A stretch of 64,000 nucleotides of DNA from Pelagicoccus albus (GCF_014230145.1 NZ_JACHVC010000013.1:186001-250000); one strand, 5' to 3'; positions 9,246 through 18,903 are shown, numbered from the stretch's first letter. The notes: generated by a model from the letters alone, not told the origin. Numbers and translations: made by a program.

Positions 9246-9623
9246 ATGGGCCAATTTGAGAAAGCTTCCATCAGCAGCATAGTCGAAGACGCAACTTTCG
9301 ACTTTACGATGGGCGACGCCGAAATCGGTATCGCCAAACTTCAAGCAGCCCTACAAGAGCAGCCAGAAGCCTTCGAGGCGTGGCATGCCTTGTGCGAGAT
9401 TTTCTACTCGGAAAAACGCTACGACGAGGCTCTTGAGGCCGCTGAGAAAGCGCACGCCCTGAAACCCGACGATCTCTTCGTAAATACCAGTTTGTCCCGC
9501 ATCTGGCTGGAAAAAGGATCGAAGGAAAAAGCCGAGCACTTCGGGGCCCAAGCCCGTATGGCTAGCTGGAAGGATCAGCTGCAAAACCCAGACAGCGCCT
9601 CATCCCAATCGGATTTGGCCTAA
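9246..9623 (+). CDS. Small tetratricopeptide-repeat protein
   Basis: A 125-residue protein without signal peptide or membrane segment. Two tetratricopeptide-like repeats are visible at about 35-100 (EAWHALCEIFYSEKRYDEAL with AEKAHALKPDD, then NTSLSRIWLEKGSKEKAEHF). Such repeats mediate protein-protein contacts, so an adaptor role is likely, with partner unknown. The ATG at 9246 lies 57 bp after queA on the same strand and the gene may share its transcript; accA follows after 104 bp that contain a palindrome. Confidence 0.8.
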   Translation: MGQFEKASISSIVEDATFDFTMGDAEIGIAKLQAALQEQPEAFEAWHALCEIFYSEKRYDEALEAAEKAHALKPDDLFVNTSLSRIWLEKGSKEKAEHFGAQARMASWKDQLQNPDSASSQSDLA

Positions 9624-9661
9624 TCCCCACAAAAACAACGACTTTTCGCCAAAGATTAGGA

Positions 9662-9675
9662 AGGCTTTAAAGCCT
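9662..9675. promoter_or_regulatory. Perfect 14-bp palindrome upstream of accA
   Basis: The sequence AGGCTTTAAAGCCT is its own reverse complement and lies 53-66 bp before the accA ATG, in the 104-bp gap after the TPR gene. It has no T-run after it, so it does not look like a terminator. A dimeric regulator could bind here and control acetyl-CoA carboxylase; this is inference from symmetry and position only. Confidence 0.35.
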
Positions 9676-9727
9676 CGACATTCCTGAGATAACACCCAAA
9701 TTCCACCCCCTTTTACGGGACAGGCCT

Positions 9728-10732
9728 ATGGACAACAATTACTCGCTAGATTTCGAACAGCCGCTACGCGGACTCATCGAACAGATGGAGCACTTGCACC
9801 AGCTGTCAGCTGAGAACAACATCGACCTATCGAAAGAGATACGGGGAATCGAGAAGAAGATCGAAGAAACGAAACGCTCGATCTACAGCAATCTCACCCC
9901 TTGGCAGCGAGTACAATTGGCCCGTCATCCACAGCGTCCCTATGCCTACGACTACATCGAACGGATTTTCACCGGCTTCCAGGAGCTCCACGGCGACCGC
10001 GCCTTCCGCGACGACCGCGCGATTATCGGCGGAACCGCATTCCTTAATGGGGAATCCGTCATGGTCATCGCCCAGCACAAAGGCCGTACCACCCGTGAAA
10101 AGCTGAAGCACAACTTTGGCAGCCCCTATCCGGAAGGATACCGCAAGGCGCTTCGCCTCATGAAGATCGCCGATAAATTCGACCTCCCGATCATCACCTT
10201 CGTCGACACCCAGGGAGCCTACCCTGGAGTCGCGTCCGAAGAACGCCACGTTTCCGAGGCGATCGCGGTCAATCTGCGTGAAATGAGCCTCATGGGATCT
10301 CCCATCATCTCTACCGTTATCGGCGAAGGCGGTTCCGGCGGAGCTCTCGGTATCGCGGTGGCCAACAAGATCCTAATCCTCGAAAACGCATACTACTCTG
10401 TGATTTCACCCGAAGGTTGCGCCGCGATCCTCTGGAAGGACCGTGCCGCAGCTCCGCAGGCAGCTGAGGCTCTCAAATTTGGGGCCTCCGAAATTCACAA
10501 GCTGGGCATTGCTGACGGCGTGATCCCCGAACCAATTGGCGGAGCGCACAACGACCCAGACGCAGCCGCCGCCAATCTCAAGGGCGAGATCGTAAAACAC
10601 CTAGCAGATCTCAAGAAACTCACCCGCGAAGAACGAATCGAACAACGCTACCAGCGCTTCCGCAACATGGGCGTTTTCGAAGAAGAAATCAGCGACGGAA
10701 AAGTCGTACCCATCGAAGAAGCAGCCTCCTAG
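9728..10732 (+). CDS. accA: Acetyl-CoA carboxylase carboxyltransferase subunit alpha
   Basis: A 334-residue subunit of the carboxyltransferase that moves CO2 from carboxybiotin to acetyl-CoA, giving malonyl-CoA for fatty acid synthesis. The N-terminal helical region contains LTPWQRVQLARHPQRPY at about 55-75. The crotonase-like core has ELHGDRAFRDDRAIIGG near 95-110, FVDTQGAYPG, GEGGSGGALGIA (oxyanion region) and SVISPEGCAAILWKD. The length matches AccA (about 320). accD, accB and accC are not in the window, so the partners must be encoded elsewhere. ilvB follows 39 bp downstream. Confidence 0.97.
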   Translation: MDNNYSLDFEQPLRGLIEQMEHLHQLSAENNIDLSKEIRGIEKKIEETKRSIYSNLTPWQRVQLARHPQRPYAYDYIERIFTGFQELHGDRAFRDDRAIIGGTAFLNGESVMVIAQHKGRTTREKLKHNFGSPYPEGYRKALRLMKIADKFDLPIITFVDTQGAYPGVASEERHVSEAIAVNLREMSLMGSPIISTVIGEGGSGGALGIAVANKILILENAYYSVISPEGCAAILWKDRAAAPQAAEALKFGASEIHKLGIADGVIPEPIGGAHNDPDAAAANLKGEIVKHLADLKKLTREERIEQRYQRFRNMGVFEEEISDGKVVPIEEAAS

Positions 10733-10771
10733 GCTAAACTCGTCATTCCAAGCAGCCTCCAACCGAACAAA

Positions 10772-12550
10772 ATGAGCGCAAATTCAGACCTGAAATCGTC
10801 CTCCAAGACCAGCTCCGTCACCATCGAAAACGGTGCCGACGTCGTCGTCGAAGCCCTCGTGCGTGAAGGTGTCGACGTGATCTTCGCCTACCCAGGCGGA
10901 GCTTCGCTCGAGATGCACCAGTCACTCGCCAAGCGCAAGGACGACATCCGGACGATCCTCCCTCGTCACGAGCAAGGCGGCTCATTCGCCGCGGAAGGAT
11001 ATGCCCGAGTAACCGGCAAGGCCGGCGTCTGTATGGCGACCTCCGGACCGGGAGCAACCAACTTGATGACCGCGATTGCAGACGCATTCATGGACAGCAC
11101 GCCGCTGGTCTGCATCACCGGACAGGTTTATTCAAAATTCATCGGCAAGGCAGCGTTCCAGGAAACCGACTTCTTCGGCATGACGCTTCCCGTGGTCAAG
11201 CACAGCTACCTCGTGTTGGATGTGAACGACCTGCCTCGCATCATGAAGGAAGCCTTCAAGATCGCCACAACCGGTCGTCCTGGCCCCGTCGTGGTAGACA
11301 TTCCCAAGGATGTTCAACAAGCGGCGGTTAATCCCGTTTGGCCAACCGACGAACAAGTCCCTTACCGCGAGTCCAAGCTTCCGGAAAACGCCTCAGATCG
11401 CGAGCTGGAGAACGTTCTGAGCCTGATCGAAGACGCAAAGCGTCCAGTCATCTATTTCGGTGGCGGTGTTGTTTCCGCGGAAGCCCACAAGGAACTTACG
11501 GAATTCGCCGAAAGAACCGGTATTCCAGTAGCGTCCACCCTCATGGGGGCCGGCTCCTTCCCTGAAACGCATCCATTGTCCCTCAAGTGGTTCGGCATGC
11601 ACGGATCCGCTTTCGGAAACTGGGCGGTCCACCAAAGCGACTTGCTCCTCACTTTCGGAGCCCGTTTCGACGACCGTATCACAGGTGACGCCTCCAAGTT
11701 CGCTCCTCAAGCGGAAATCGTGCACATCGATGTTGATCCATCCGAGCACAACAAGAACAAGATCGTCCACCATCCGATCGTCTCCGACATCAAGTACGCC
11801 CTTGGACGCATGCTGGAGTTGATGGGGATACGGGGTTTCAAAAAGCCGAATCTCGAAGCGTGGCAAAACCAGTGCACCGAGTGGAAGAGAGATTTCCCAT
11901 TCACTTACGAGGAGAGCGAGCACATCATCCCACAGCACGCGGTCAAAACGCTCTGCAAGCTAACCAAGGGTGACGCCATCATTACCACTGGCGTGGGACA
12001 GCACCAAATGTTTGCCGCCCAATTCTACGATTTCAACTACCCACGCAGCTTGATTTCATCCCTTGGCTTGGGATCCATGGGCTATGGCTATCCATCCGCA
12101 ATCGGAGCCAAAGTCGCGTGCCCAGAGCGACAAGTCATCGACATCGATGGTGACGGCTCTTTCGCCATGAACGTGCAGGAATTGGCCACCGCGAAAATCG
12201 AAAAGATCGCCGCCAAGGCCATGATCCTAAACAACCAGCACCTTGGTATGGTCGTGCAGTGGGAAGACCGTTTCTACAACAGCGTTCGCGGAAACACGAT
12301 TCTCGGAGACGAGTCCAACATCGGCACTCCCGAAAACTTAGGCGGACTCTACCCGGACTACGTTAAGATCGCTGAGGGCTTCGGACTTCCGGGTCGCCGC
12401 GTCCACAAGAAGAGCGAGCTCGAAGACGCCATCCAGGAGATGCTCGATAGTGAGGAGGCCTTCGTCCTGGACGTAATCACGCCTTACGACGAGCACGTGC
12501 TGCCAATGATTCCAGCCGGCAAGACTGTCGATCAAATGATCGTACGTTAA
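10772..12550 (+). CDS. ilvB: Acetolactate synthase large subunit, plant-type
   Basis: A 592-residue ThDP- and FAD-dependent enzyme that condenses two pyruvates, or pyruvate and 2-ketobutyrate, in the first common step of branched-chain amino acid synthesis. The catalytic glutamate is E67 ([16 protein letters not shown]). The ThDP motif is [15 protein letters not shown], ending in LNN. The C-terminal stretch [16 protein letters not shown] and [10 protein letters not shown] resembles plant and cyanobacterial enzymes more than E. coli IlvB/G/I. At the site equivalent to Arabidopsis Pro197 (ITGQVPRRMIG) this protein has Tyr ([12 protein letters not shown]). No regulatory small subunit is adjacent; a terminator follows. 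Confidence 0.95.
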   Translation: MSANSDLKSSSKTSSVTIENGADVVVEALVREGVDVIFAYPGGASLEMHQSLAKRKDDIRTILPRHEQGGSFAAEGYARVTGKAGVCMATSGPGATNLMTAIADAFMDSTPLVCITGQVYSKFIGKAAFQETDFFGMTLPVVKHSYLVLDVNDLPRIMKEAFKIATTGRPGPVVVDIPKDVQQAAVNPVWPTDEQVPYRESKLPENASDRELENVLSLIEDAKRPVIYFGGGVVSAEAHKELTEFAERTGIPVASTLMGAGSFPETHPLSLKWFGMHGSAFGNWAVHQSDLLLTFGARFDDRITGDASKFAPQAEIVHIDVDPSEHNKNKIVHHPIVSDIKYALGRMLELMGIRGFKKPNLEAWQNQCTEWKRDFPFTYEESEHIIPQHAVKTLCKLTKGDAIITTGVGQHQMFAAQFYDFNYPRSLISSLGLGSMGYGYPSAIGAKVACPERQVIDIDGDGSFAMNVQELATAKIEKIAAKAMILNNQHLGMVVQWEDRFYNSVRGNTILGDESNIGTPENLGGLYPDYVKIAEGFGLPGRRVHKKSELEDAIQEMLDSEEAFVLDVITPYDEHVLPMIPAGKTVDQMIVR

Positions 12551-12577
12551 TCCGCCCAGAGCGTATTCAAATTTCAA

Positions 12578-12609
12578 AGCCGCTTCTCGATTTCGAGAGG
12601 CGGCTTTTT
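12578..12609 (+). terminator. Rho-independent terminator after ilvB
   Basis: A 12-bp stem with one G-T pair (12578-12589 with 12594-12605), ATTT loop and five T. It lies 27 bp after the plant-type acetolactate synthase and before the convergent glutaredoxin gene. Confidence 0.92.
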
Positions 12610-12638
12610 ATTGCTGCAACAACGCTCAGAGTTCTCGG

Positions 12639-12911
12639 CTAGGAGAATACAGTAGCCAACTTTCCACTACGCTCGTCAGCCATCAAGGTATCTTCGTCGC
12701 CGTAGTGCTTTGTATCCACAAAAATCTGCGGAACGGTTGTCTGTCCACCGGAGCGTCGCTCCATCTCCTTGAAGTTGCCGGTGGGAAGTTTCACGCCTGC
12801 AACAATAGCGACTTCCTTCCACTTGTACGGGATCCTGTGCTTCTTCAGGATATCCTCTGCTTTTCTGCAATAGGGGCATTGTTTGCTGCCAAATAATTCT
12901 ACGTCTTTCAT
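12639..12911 (-). CDS. Glutaredoxin-like protein
   Basis: A 90-residue thioredoxin-fold protein with the dithiol motif C12-P-Y-C15 at the start of helix 1 and the cis-proline TVPQIF segment near 64-69. Dithiol glutaredoxins reduce disulfides and glutathione mixed disulfides. An unusual internal stretch (AIVAGVKLPTGNFKEME) replaces part of the shorter canonical loop. The ATG at 12911 gives a product starting at the beta strand and leaves a 4-bp gap after the upstream PP2C gene; an in-frame start at 12929 would overlap that gene. It is the last gene of the kinase-phosphatase-glutaredoxin set. Confidence 0.88.
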   Translation of the reverse strand: MKDVELFGSKQCPYCRKAEDILKKHRIPYKWKEVAIVAGVKLPTGNFKEMERRSGGQTTVPQIFVDTKHYGDEDTLMADERSGKLATVFS

Positions 12912-12915
12912 AGCC

Positions 12916-13746
12916 TCAACTAATCTCAATCACAACCGCGGTTATATTGTCCCTACCCGATTCTTCAAATGCTTCCTTAACGAGGCGATTGGCTGGTTCC
13001 ATCTGAGCGAACCGAGGCGGAGGATTCCGCACAAGCTCCTCAAGCCGACGGTCCCAAACACCATCGGTTACTCCATCCGAGCAGAAAACAAAGCGATCAC
13101 CCTGCTCGATTCCAACCGAACCAACTTGGGGCTCGATCTTGCGACACCGCCCTCCTAGGACTTGTTGCAACACGTTGCGTTCCGGGTGGTTACGCGCTTC
13201 CCGTTCATTGATTTTGCCCTCTCTCAACAACCACCCCACGTGCGTGTGGTCTTCGGAAAGTTGACGGCAGCCGCCGCTTGCCGGGAGGTAATATATTCGG
13301 CTATCACCGATATGGCAGAAATGAAACCAACCGGGAGACAGCCAACCTAGGCTCAGTGTAGCGCCCATACCCCTACACTCTTCGTAGTAGGCCGACATGC
13401 TAGTCATCTCTTTATGGATACGCTCGAATAGTTCCGTCAATATTTCAGCTGAACCACGCTTTAAGCCGATCGCAGATAGCTTGAATGCCTTCGGCAATAG
13501 ATCGGCGATCTTTTGCACTGCGATGCGACTAGCGAATTCGCCCGCATTTGCTCCACCCATTCCGTCACTAACAGCGAATACAAAATCGCCCTTAACCATC
13601 GGGGCCATGCCCGTTTTGCCCAGGTACTGCAATCCCTCCGCATTGAAGGTTAGGGCAAGGAATGCATCCTCGTTATTTTTACGATAGCGGCCTGGGTCGG
13701 TTAAGCCCGACCACTCCACTCCAGTCTTATCGTTGTACTCACTCAT
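12916..13746 (-). CDS. PP2C-family serine/threonine phosphatase
   Basis: A 276-residue metal-dependent protein phosphatase without signal peptide. It shows the PP2C motif series: NNEDAF near 24-29, VSDGMGGANAGEFAS near 60-75, GMGATLSLGWL, HIGDSRIYYLP, LSEDHTHVGWLLREGKI and FVFCSDGVTDGVWD. The aspartates of the DGMGG, GDSR and SDGVTD motifs are the expected metal ligands. Its ATG overlaps the stop of the upstream kinase-like gene by 8 bp, so the two are probably translationally coupled. This places a putative phosphatase and a putative kinase under one control, with glutaredoxin downstream. Confidence 0.93.
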   Translation of the reverse strand: MSEYNDKTGVEWSGLTDPGRYRKNNEDAFLALTFNAEGLQYLGKTGMAPMVKGDFVFAVSDGMGGANAGEFASRIAVQKIADLLPKAFKLSAIGLKRGSAEILTELFERIHKEMTSMSAYYEECRGMGATLSLGWLSPGWFHFCHIGDSRIYYLPASGGCRQLSEDHTHVGWLLREGKINEREARNHPERNVLQQVLGGRCRKIEPQVGSVGIEQGDRFVFCSDGVTDGVWDRRLEELVRNPPPRFAQMEPANRLVKEAFEESGRDNITAVVIEIS

Positions 13747-14185
13747 CTACTTTGCGCTCAAAGTCTCCTCCCCGAGCAAGTTCCGCGTCGTCAATGGTCA
13801 AGCCCTCTCCCGTCTCGATCAATGTAGCAAACTCGAAATCGATAAGGCAGAAGCGTCCAAGATGAGGATTGTAAGTTACGTTTCTTGTGAAGGCATCTCC
13901 ATGACGAACGCCGTAAGTTTCTAGTTCTTCGAAAAGCATACGCTCTTTTTCCGAGCTAATCTTCTGCACGATGTTTCCACAGTTTGAAGTCACAATGTAA
14001 AGCCGGTCCGGATACTCTTCCAGCAACTTAGGGACGAACTCGCAGCCTCTCGTTTCCAGGTATCGCAAAACCCGGACCTCGTTCTCGAAACGTTCCTTCG
14101 AAAGGAGTCCTTTGTACTTCTTGTGAACCCTTCCATCGAAGCCGATTCGAACCTCTGCTCTTTGCGTATCTTTGATCTCTTGCAT
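13739..14185 (-). CDS. Compact protein-kinase-fold protein
   Basis: A 148-residue protein that keeps the core marks of the protein kinase/RIO/APH fold in a very short form. A lysine-bearing strand (VHKKYKG, K22/K23) and a helix with E34/E36 stand in for the N-lobe. H95-G-D97 with N102 (RHGDAFTRNV) forms the catalytic loop, and D116-F-E takes the place of DFG. Canonical kinases are near 250 residues or more, so most of the C-lobe is absent. I chose the ATG at 14185; an in-frame start at 14311 adds 42 residues of unlikely composition. It overlaps the PP2C gene by 8 bp and is divergent from glnA. Substrate unknown. Confidence 0.75.
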   Translation of the reverse strand: MQEIKDTQRAEVRIGFDGRVHKKYKGLLSKERFENEVRVLRYLETRGCEFVPKLLEEYPDRLYIVTSNCGNIVQKISSEKERMLFEELETYGVRHGDAFTRNVTYNPHLGRFCLIDFEFATLIETGEGLTIDDAELARGGDFERKVDE

Positions 14186-14374
14186 GATCGTTTTTGAGCT
14201 TTGCAGATAAAAGCGTGAATCCAACCAATTATTTAAACCAGAAAAGTAAAATAAGTTGAAACTAGGCGCGCGTTTTGCTGATTTCGGAGTCCGTTCCAGT
14301 GGCGGCGACACTCCTTTGGAAATGCCTCCTAGTCAACGGAACGATCCAAACCCTAATAGTTAAAACAAGTATCT

Positions 14375-15394
<1,020 letters not shown>

Positions 15395-15431
15395 AGGCGA
15401 CTCTGGCCTAGGAAAAACTCTTGAATATTTC

Positions 15432-15461
15432 AGCGGCTCCCCAATCGGGAGCCGCTTTTTT
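15432..15461 (+). terminator. Rho-independent terminator after glutamine synthetase
   Basis: A perfect 10-bp stem (AGCGGCTCCC at 15432-15441 with GGGAGCCGCT at 15447-15456), a 5-base loop and six T, starting 38 bp after the stop codon. Glutamine synthetase is therefore probably a single-gene transcript. Confidence 0.95.
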
Positions 15462-15514
15462 GTGCCTCGAATTTTGACGTTGAGAAGCGACTTGGACTGC
15501 CACTCAATGCCGCA

Positions 15515-15760
15515 ATGCCAAGACCCATCGGATGGATTAAACGCGACCCGGAACTCGGTAAGCTAAAGATAGAAGCCCGCATATTCGGCAATAAGCTGAC
15601 CTTCCATCGTCAGGCTGGCCGATTCGAGCAATGGGAAGAATTCACCCCAAACGACGAGGATTGGGATACGATCTGCGAGCTAGCCGAAAACAAATTCCAG
15701 CGAGGCAAGGTCCAGGCCCAACACCTCAAGATTATCCAAGCAAGAGGGCGAAAATTCTAG
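15515..15760 (+). CDS. Hypothetical protein, 81 residues
   Basis: A small, charged, soluble protein with no signal peptide or membrane segment and no family I recognise. Visible features are aromatic-charged stretches (HRQAGRFEQWEEFTPNDEDWD at 31-50 or so) and a basic C-terminus (KIIQARGRKF). The ATG at 15515 follows the terminator by about 50 bp and the frame stays open to 15760, convergent with the next gene 15 bp away. The coding-like composition supports a real gene, but no function can be assigned. Confidence 0.55.
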   Translation: MPRPIGWIKRDPELGKLKIEARIFGNKLTFHRQAGRFEQWEEFTPNDEDWDTICELAENKFQRGKVQAQHLKIIQARGRKF

Positions 15761-15774
15761 CAATGACCCGCCTC

Positions 15775-16266
15775 CTACCGCTTCAAGGAACGGCGGTAGA
15801 GAAATGCCATACCTAGACAGCTGAAAAGGGTCACCAGAGCAGCGATAAGGTAGCATCCACGTAGCAAGGTCGGCAGAAGCTGCTCCATCAATTCCACCGA
15901 GTCTTTGGGAGCCGCCTGTAGGATGGTTTTAATTGGTTCCCTCTGTAAGATGGAGGCGATCTCAGCGGAATCGATCTGCAGAGCCGCCCAAAGCAAATAC
16001 ACCAGAACGGTTACAGCGAGGAGACATTGATTCACCGCTAGGGCTTTCGCCGCTGCCACTTTTCGCTCTGCGATCAAAACCTTTCGCTTCCAAAGCTCCA
16101 CCCCACCGTGGAGAAGCAAAGCCGCCCCCACAAGAACACCCGCCAAACCACCTAAGACACCAGAAAAGAGGAGGGATAAGGCGCCAAAAACCAGCAGACT
16201 GTAGGCACTCATAGCCGATAAAACTACAAGTTGACGCGATACCTCTTTTTCGCTGGGAGAAACCAT
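15775..16266 (-). CDS. Hypothetical inner-membrane protein
   Basis: A 163-residue protein with about four hydrophobic segments: roughly 18-36 and 38-54 at the N-terminus, 76-96 in the middle, and 135-155 near the C-terminus. The short loop WKRKVLIAERKVAAAKA between segments two and three is positively charged and likely cytoplasmic. No conserved domain is recognisable. It starts 4 bp after the thioesterase-like gene on the same strand, so the two probably form an operon. Confidence 0.7.
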   Translation of the reverse strand: MVSPSEKEVSRQLVVLSAMSAYSLLVFGALSLLFSGVLGGLAGVLVGAALLLHGGVELWKRKVLIAERKVAAAKALAVNQCLLAVTVLVYLLWAALQIDSAEIASILQREPIKTILQAAPKDSVELMEQLLPTLLRGCYLIAALVTLFSCLGMAFLYRRSLKR

Positions 16267-16270
16267 TTCC

Positions 16271-16741
16271 TTAGGGCCGATGCGTCCGGGCTGCCTTAAT
16301 TAAATCCGGCGGAGCCACTTCCAGCTTGTCCAGCAGCTCTGTCTGAAGGTCTAAAGCCATCATAGACTGGGAAGGAACGTCGAAACCGGCATAGACCGAG
16401 GTCATTTCCGCCCTCGCCATTGGAGTCATACTTCCATCGGCTTCGACCTTTCTGAAGCGATAGAAGTAAACGACTGACTTTTGCTTGATCTCCTTGACGA
16501 ACAGGTGGACCTGAAAGCGATCCCCGTAACGAACCGGAGCATGGTAATCACAACTCGCCCTTACCCTTGGCCATCCCCAAAATTGATCCCCTTCCTGAAC
16601 GACAGGCTCAAATCCGAGCGACTTGAGGAAGGCGTGCTCTGTGATTTCCATCCACCGGAAGAAATTGGAGAAATGGGCGATCCCCGCCATATCCGTTTCG
16701 TAAAAAGCGAGTTCGCGCTCCAGTACATAATCAAAAGCCAT
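16271..16741 (-). CDS. 4HBT hotdog-fold acyl-CoA thioesterase (YbgC/FadM-like)
   Basis: A 156-residue single-domain hotdog protein. The active-site signature near the N-terminus, YETDMAGIAHFSNFFRWMEI, has the Tyr, Asp, Gly and His of 4-hydroxybenzoyl-CoA-thioesterase-type enzymes (YxTDxxGxxHxxxF). Members hydrolyse short- or medium-chain acyl-CoAs; the substrate here is unknown. I prefer the ATG at 16741; an in-frame GTG at 16777 adds 12 residues and is preceded by an AGGATCC stretch, so the longer form remains possible. The downstream membrane protein gene begins 4 bp after its stop. Confidence 0.87.
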   Translation of the reverse strand: MAFDYVLERELAFYETDMAGIAHFSNFFRWMEITEHAFLKSLGFEPVVQEGDQFWGWPRVRASCDYHAPVRYGDRFQVHLFVKEIKQKSVVYFYRFRKVEADGSMTPMARAEMTSVYAGFDVPSQSMMALDLQTELLDKLEVAPPDLIKAARTHRP

Positions 16742-16906
16742 ATCGCAAAAAGGATTCTCAGAGTCCTTCAAAAACACAAGAGGATCCTGCTCTCCGGGTA
16801 AGCTGAGGAAACAACGAGGGATAGGTATTTATTCAGGTTTGAAGCAGATAATTCTTCAGCTCGGGATCCTTCAGTCTCCTAGGAAAAAACCGATACCAAA
16901 ACCACA

Positions 16907-17755
16907 GTGCCCTCGATTAACACCATTTCACCAGCAGAACTCAAAGAGGCGGCTCAATTGCTGCCCTCTTCCCCTCGTATCTTTGGCAAGCTCAGCTCGC
17001 TGCTGCGTAATACAGATACGGATTTGAGCGACATCACAGACCTGGTAAACGCGGACTCAGCTCTCACAGCAAGCGTGCTGCGTTTGAGCAACAGTGCTAT
17101 GTTTTCACTTGGGACTGCGGTAGACACTCTGGATGAAGCGATCAATCGCATCGGATTTCGCGAATTATTCAAATTGGTAGGGTTTGCAGCTTCCCAACAA
17201 CTCTTCGCCGAAGAAAACGCGACCTACAACATCACCGGATCCGAGCTCTGGGAAAATTCGCTGGCCTGCGGGATAGGCATGGAAATATTGGCTCGTCGAA
17301 CGGGATACGATGAACAGGAAGCCTATACCATTGGCTTGCTCCGCAATATGGGGAAAATGGTTCTCGACTTCTGTGTTAAGGGAAAGCCGCAGTACCCCAA
17401 TTTTTCCCGCCAAAATGAGCTGCCACTCATAGAATGGGAGGAAAACAATTTTGGAATTACCAATCCCTCAGTAGCCGGGTTTATTCTCATGACTTGGCAC
17501 TTCTCCGAGGAGACATCCTACACCATCCAATATCAATATCAGCCAGGGGAAGCCCCAAGAAAGCTCCCACTTATTCATTTACTCAATCTGGCAAACGGAG
17601 TTGCTGAGAAGATCGGAAAGGGGCTACACGGAGAATCGACGTACTGGGCTAACTGGGAGGACTATCTTCCAAAGACAGGCCTATCTCGCGATGAATTCGA
17701 AGAAAGCACCGAAGAGATAGAGCAGGCGCTTCAGAAAGTGGTGTCTAACTTCTAG
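16907..17755 (+). CDS. HDOD-domain signalling protein
   Basis: A 282-residue soluble protein whose first about 210 residues form a HDOD domain, recognisable from LPSSPRIFGKLSSLLRN, VNADSALTASVLRLSNSAMF and YTIGLLRNMGKMVLDF. HDOD resembles HD phosphohydrolases but usually lacks the metal residues; here the expected HD pair is replaced by RNMGK. Such proteins act in stress, motility or surface signalling, mechanism unclear. The start is GTG at 16907. No receiver or GGDEF domain is attached. It stands alone and runs convergent with the acidic protein gene. Confidence 0.85.
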   Translation: MPSINTISPAELKEAAQLLPSSPRIFGKLSSLLRNTDTDLSDITDLVNADSALTASVLRLSNSAMFSLGTAVDTLDEAINRIGFRELFKLVGFAASQQLFAEENATYNITGSELWENSLACGIGMEILARRTGYDEQEAYTIGLLRNMGKMVLDFCVKGKPQYPNFSRQNELPLIEWEENNFGITNPSVAGFILMTWHFSEETSYTIQYQYQPGEAPRKLPLIHLLNLANGVAEKIGKGLHGESTYWANWEDYLPKTGLSRDEFEESTEEIEQALQKVVSNF

Positions 17756-17763
17756 GCTAGCCG

Positions 17764-18375
17764 CTATTTGTCTTCGTCAGACTCTTCGTTCATCTTCTGA
17801 ATCAGAGAGCTTGGGTCATCGACATCGCCTTCTCCTGATTCAGCGTTCATCTGAGCGATGAGATCGCTCGGGTCGATATCGTCGTCGCCCCCACCCGAAT
17901 CACCACCGGCCAGAATACCAGAGGTATCCAGATCGTCGTAATCTAGATCCTCGTCGTCTGACTGAGATCCCCCTGATGGCAGAGAATCTGTGTCTCCAGA
18001 CTCCAAACTAGCTCCCCCTTCGGCGACCTTCGCCAGCATATCGTTTTTCACAAAGGTCAAAACGCGGTCGGACAAGGCCGGCAATTTCCAAACCTCAGGC
18101 GATACAAGCACTTCTTCCATCTGATTGGCTTTGCCAGCGACAGAAACGAATATCTGTATGCACTCGCCTTGATCAGACTTCATCACGGACTTGATTTTTA
18201 TAATCATCCAAGGCGAAGCCCCTGGCTCAGCAGTGTAAGCGTAAAGATCCGTTTGCGCCCCGCCCAAATCTACGAACCGAGTGAACTTCATAGGATAGCC
18301 ACCTCCCCAATCTTTCAAGAAACCGGTCAGTTCCTGCTCAATTGCGGCAGCTATCTCAATTGTGAAAACTTTCAT
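17764..18375 (-). CDS. Acidic protein with C-terminal DPSxLI..MN repeats
   Basis: A 203-residue soluble protein of unknown family. The first about 125 residues look globular (MKVFTIEIAAAIEQELTGFL, then DLYAYTAEPG and QIFVSVAGKANQMEEVLV). The remainder is a low-complexity acidic tail rich in Asp, Ser and Gly. The tail ends in two near copies of one motif, DPSDLIAQMNAESGEGD and DPSSLIQKMNEESDED, which could be short binding motifs. The ATG at 18375 is chosen because the longer frame from 18459 would add 28 residues of unlikely sequence. It lies downstream of a small membrane protein gene on the same strand. Confidence 0.65.
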   Translation of the reverse strand: MKVFTIEIAAAIEQELTGFLKDWGGGYPMKFTRFVDLGGAQTDLYAYTAEPGASPWMIIKIKSVMKSDQGECIQIFVSVAGKANQMEEVLVSPEVWKLPALSDRVLTFVKNDMLAKVAEGGASLESGDTDSLPSGGSQSDDEDLDYDDLDTSGILAGGDSGGGDDDIDPSDLIAQMNAESGEGDVDDPSSLIQKMNEESDEDK

Positions 18376-18430
18376 AGGTTCGTTTGAAGGCTTATGAGAA
18401 TAACAGATCCAGTTGAAAAGCAAACACCAC

Positions 18431-18820
18431 TTAAGGAGCAGCGTTTCCGCGTTTCGCATCCATCCGAGCTACAAACTTCTGGGTAATCTCGGCCGTCAGG
18501 TCCATCAGATCCAACTCCTCTTCCATGTCCCGCACTTTCCTCGGACGGCCATGCAAAGCGAAGGCGCAGTTAGCTACTCCGAACAATACTGGCAGAAACG
18601 AGTGTACGGTACTCCGTGTTTGGGTATGAACCCAGATTCCGAATACAGCAAAAGCGAGCCCCACAACGATGTAGAAAACCTGCAAAACAGGAGAGAATGT
18701 CTTGACCTCTATGTCCCGTAGATCCTCTGCCCCAATGGGCGTACCCTTCATTTCAATACGTCGCTCGCACAGTTTAACCCCTGCTGAAACGATTCGCTTT
18801 TCTATAAAATTACGGCCCAT
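18431..18820 (-). CDS. Hypothetical protein with two membrane segments
   Basis: A 129-residue protein with two hydrophobic segments at about 46-62 (LQVFYIVVGLAFAVFGI) and 72-88 (HSFLPVLFGVANCAFAL), flanked by a charged N-terminal region and a C-terminal acidic helix (RDMEEELDLMDLTAEITQKF). No family is recognised. It precedes the acidic repeat protein by 55 bp on the same strand, so the two may be co-expressed. Confidence 0.6.
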   Translation of the reverse strand: MGRNFIEKRIVSAGVKLCERRIEMKGTPIGAEDLRDIEVKTFSPVLQVFYIVVGLAFAVFGIWVHTQTRSTVHSFLPVLFGVANCAFALHGRPRKVRDMEEELDLMDLTAEITQKFVARMDAKRGNAAP

Positions 18821-18903
18821 CCTTCCAAATCAACGAGACCGCACGGACAAGTCAACTCGCCCGTAGGCAGTTTACGAATTCCTAGCGAGTGCCGGGTATA
18901 CTC

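Noticed and set aside
16907-17755. HDOD protein as an active HD-GYP phosphodiesterase
   Set aside because: The HD and GYP motifs are absent; the matching region reads RNMGK.
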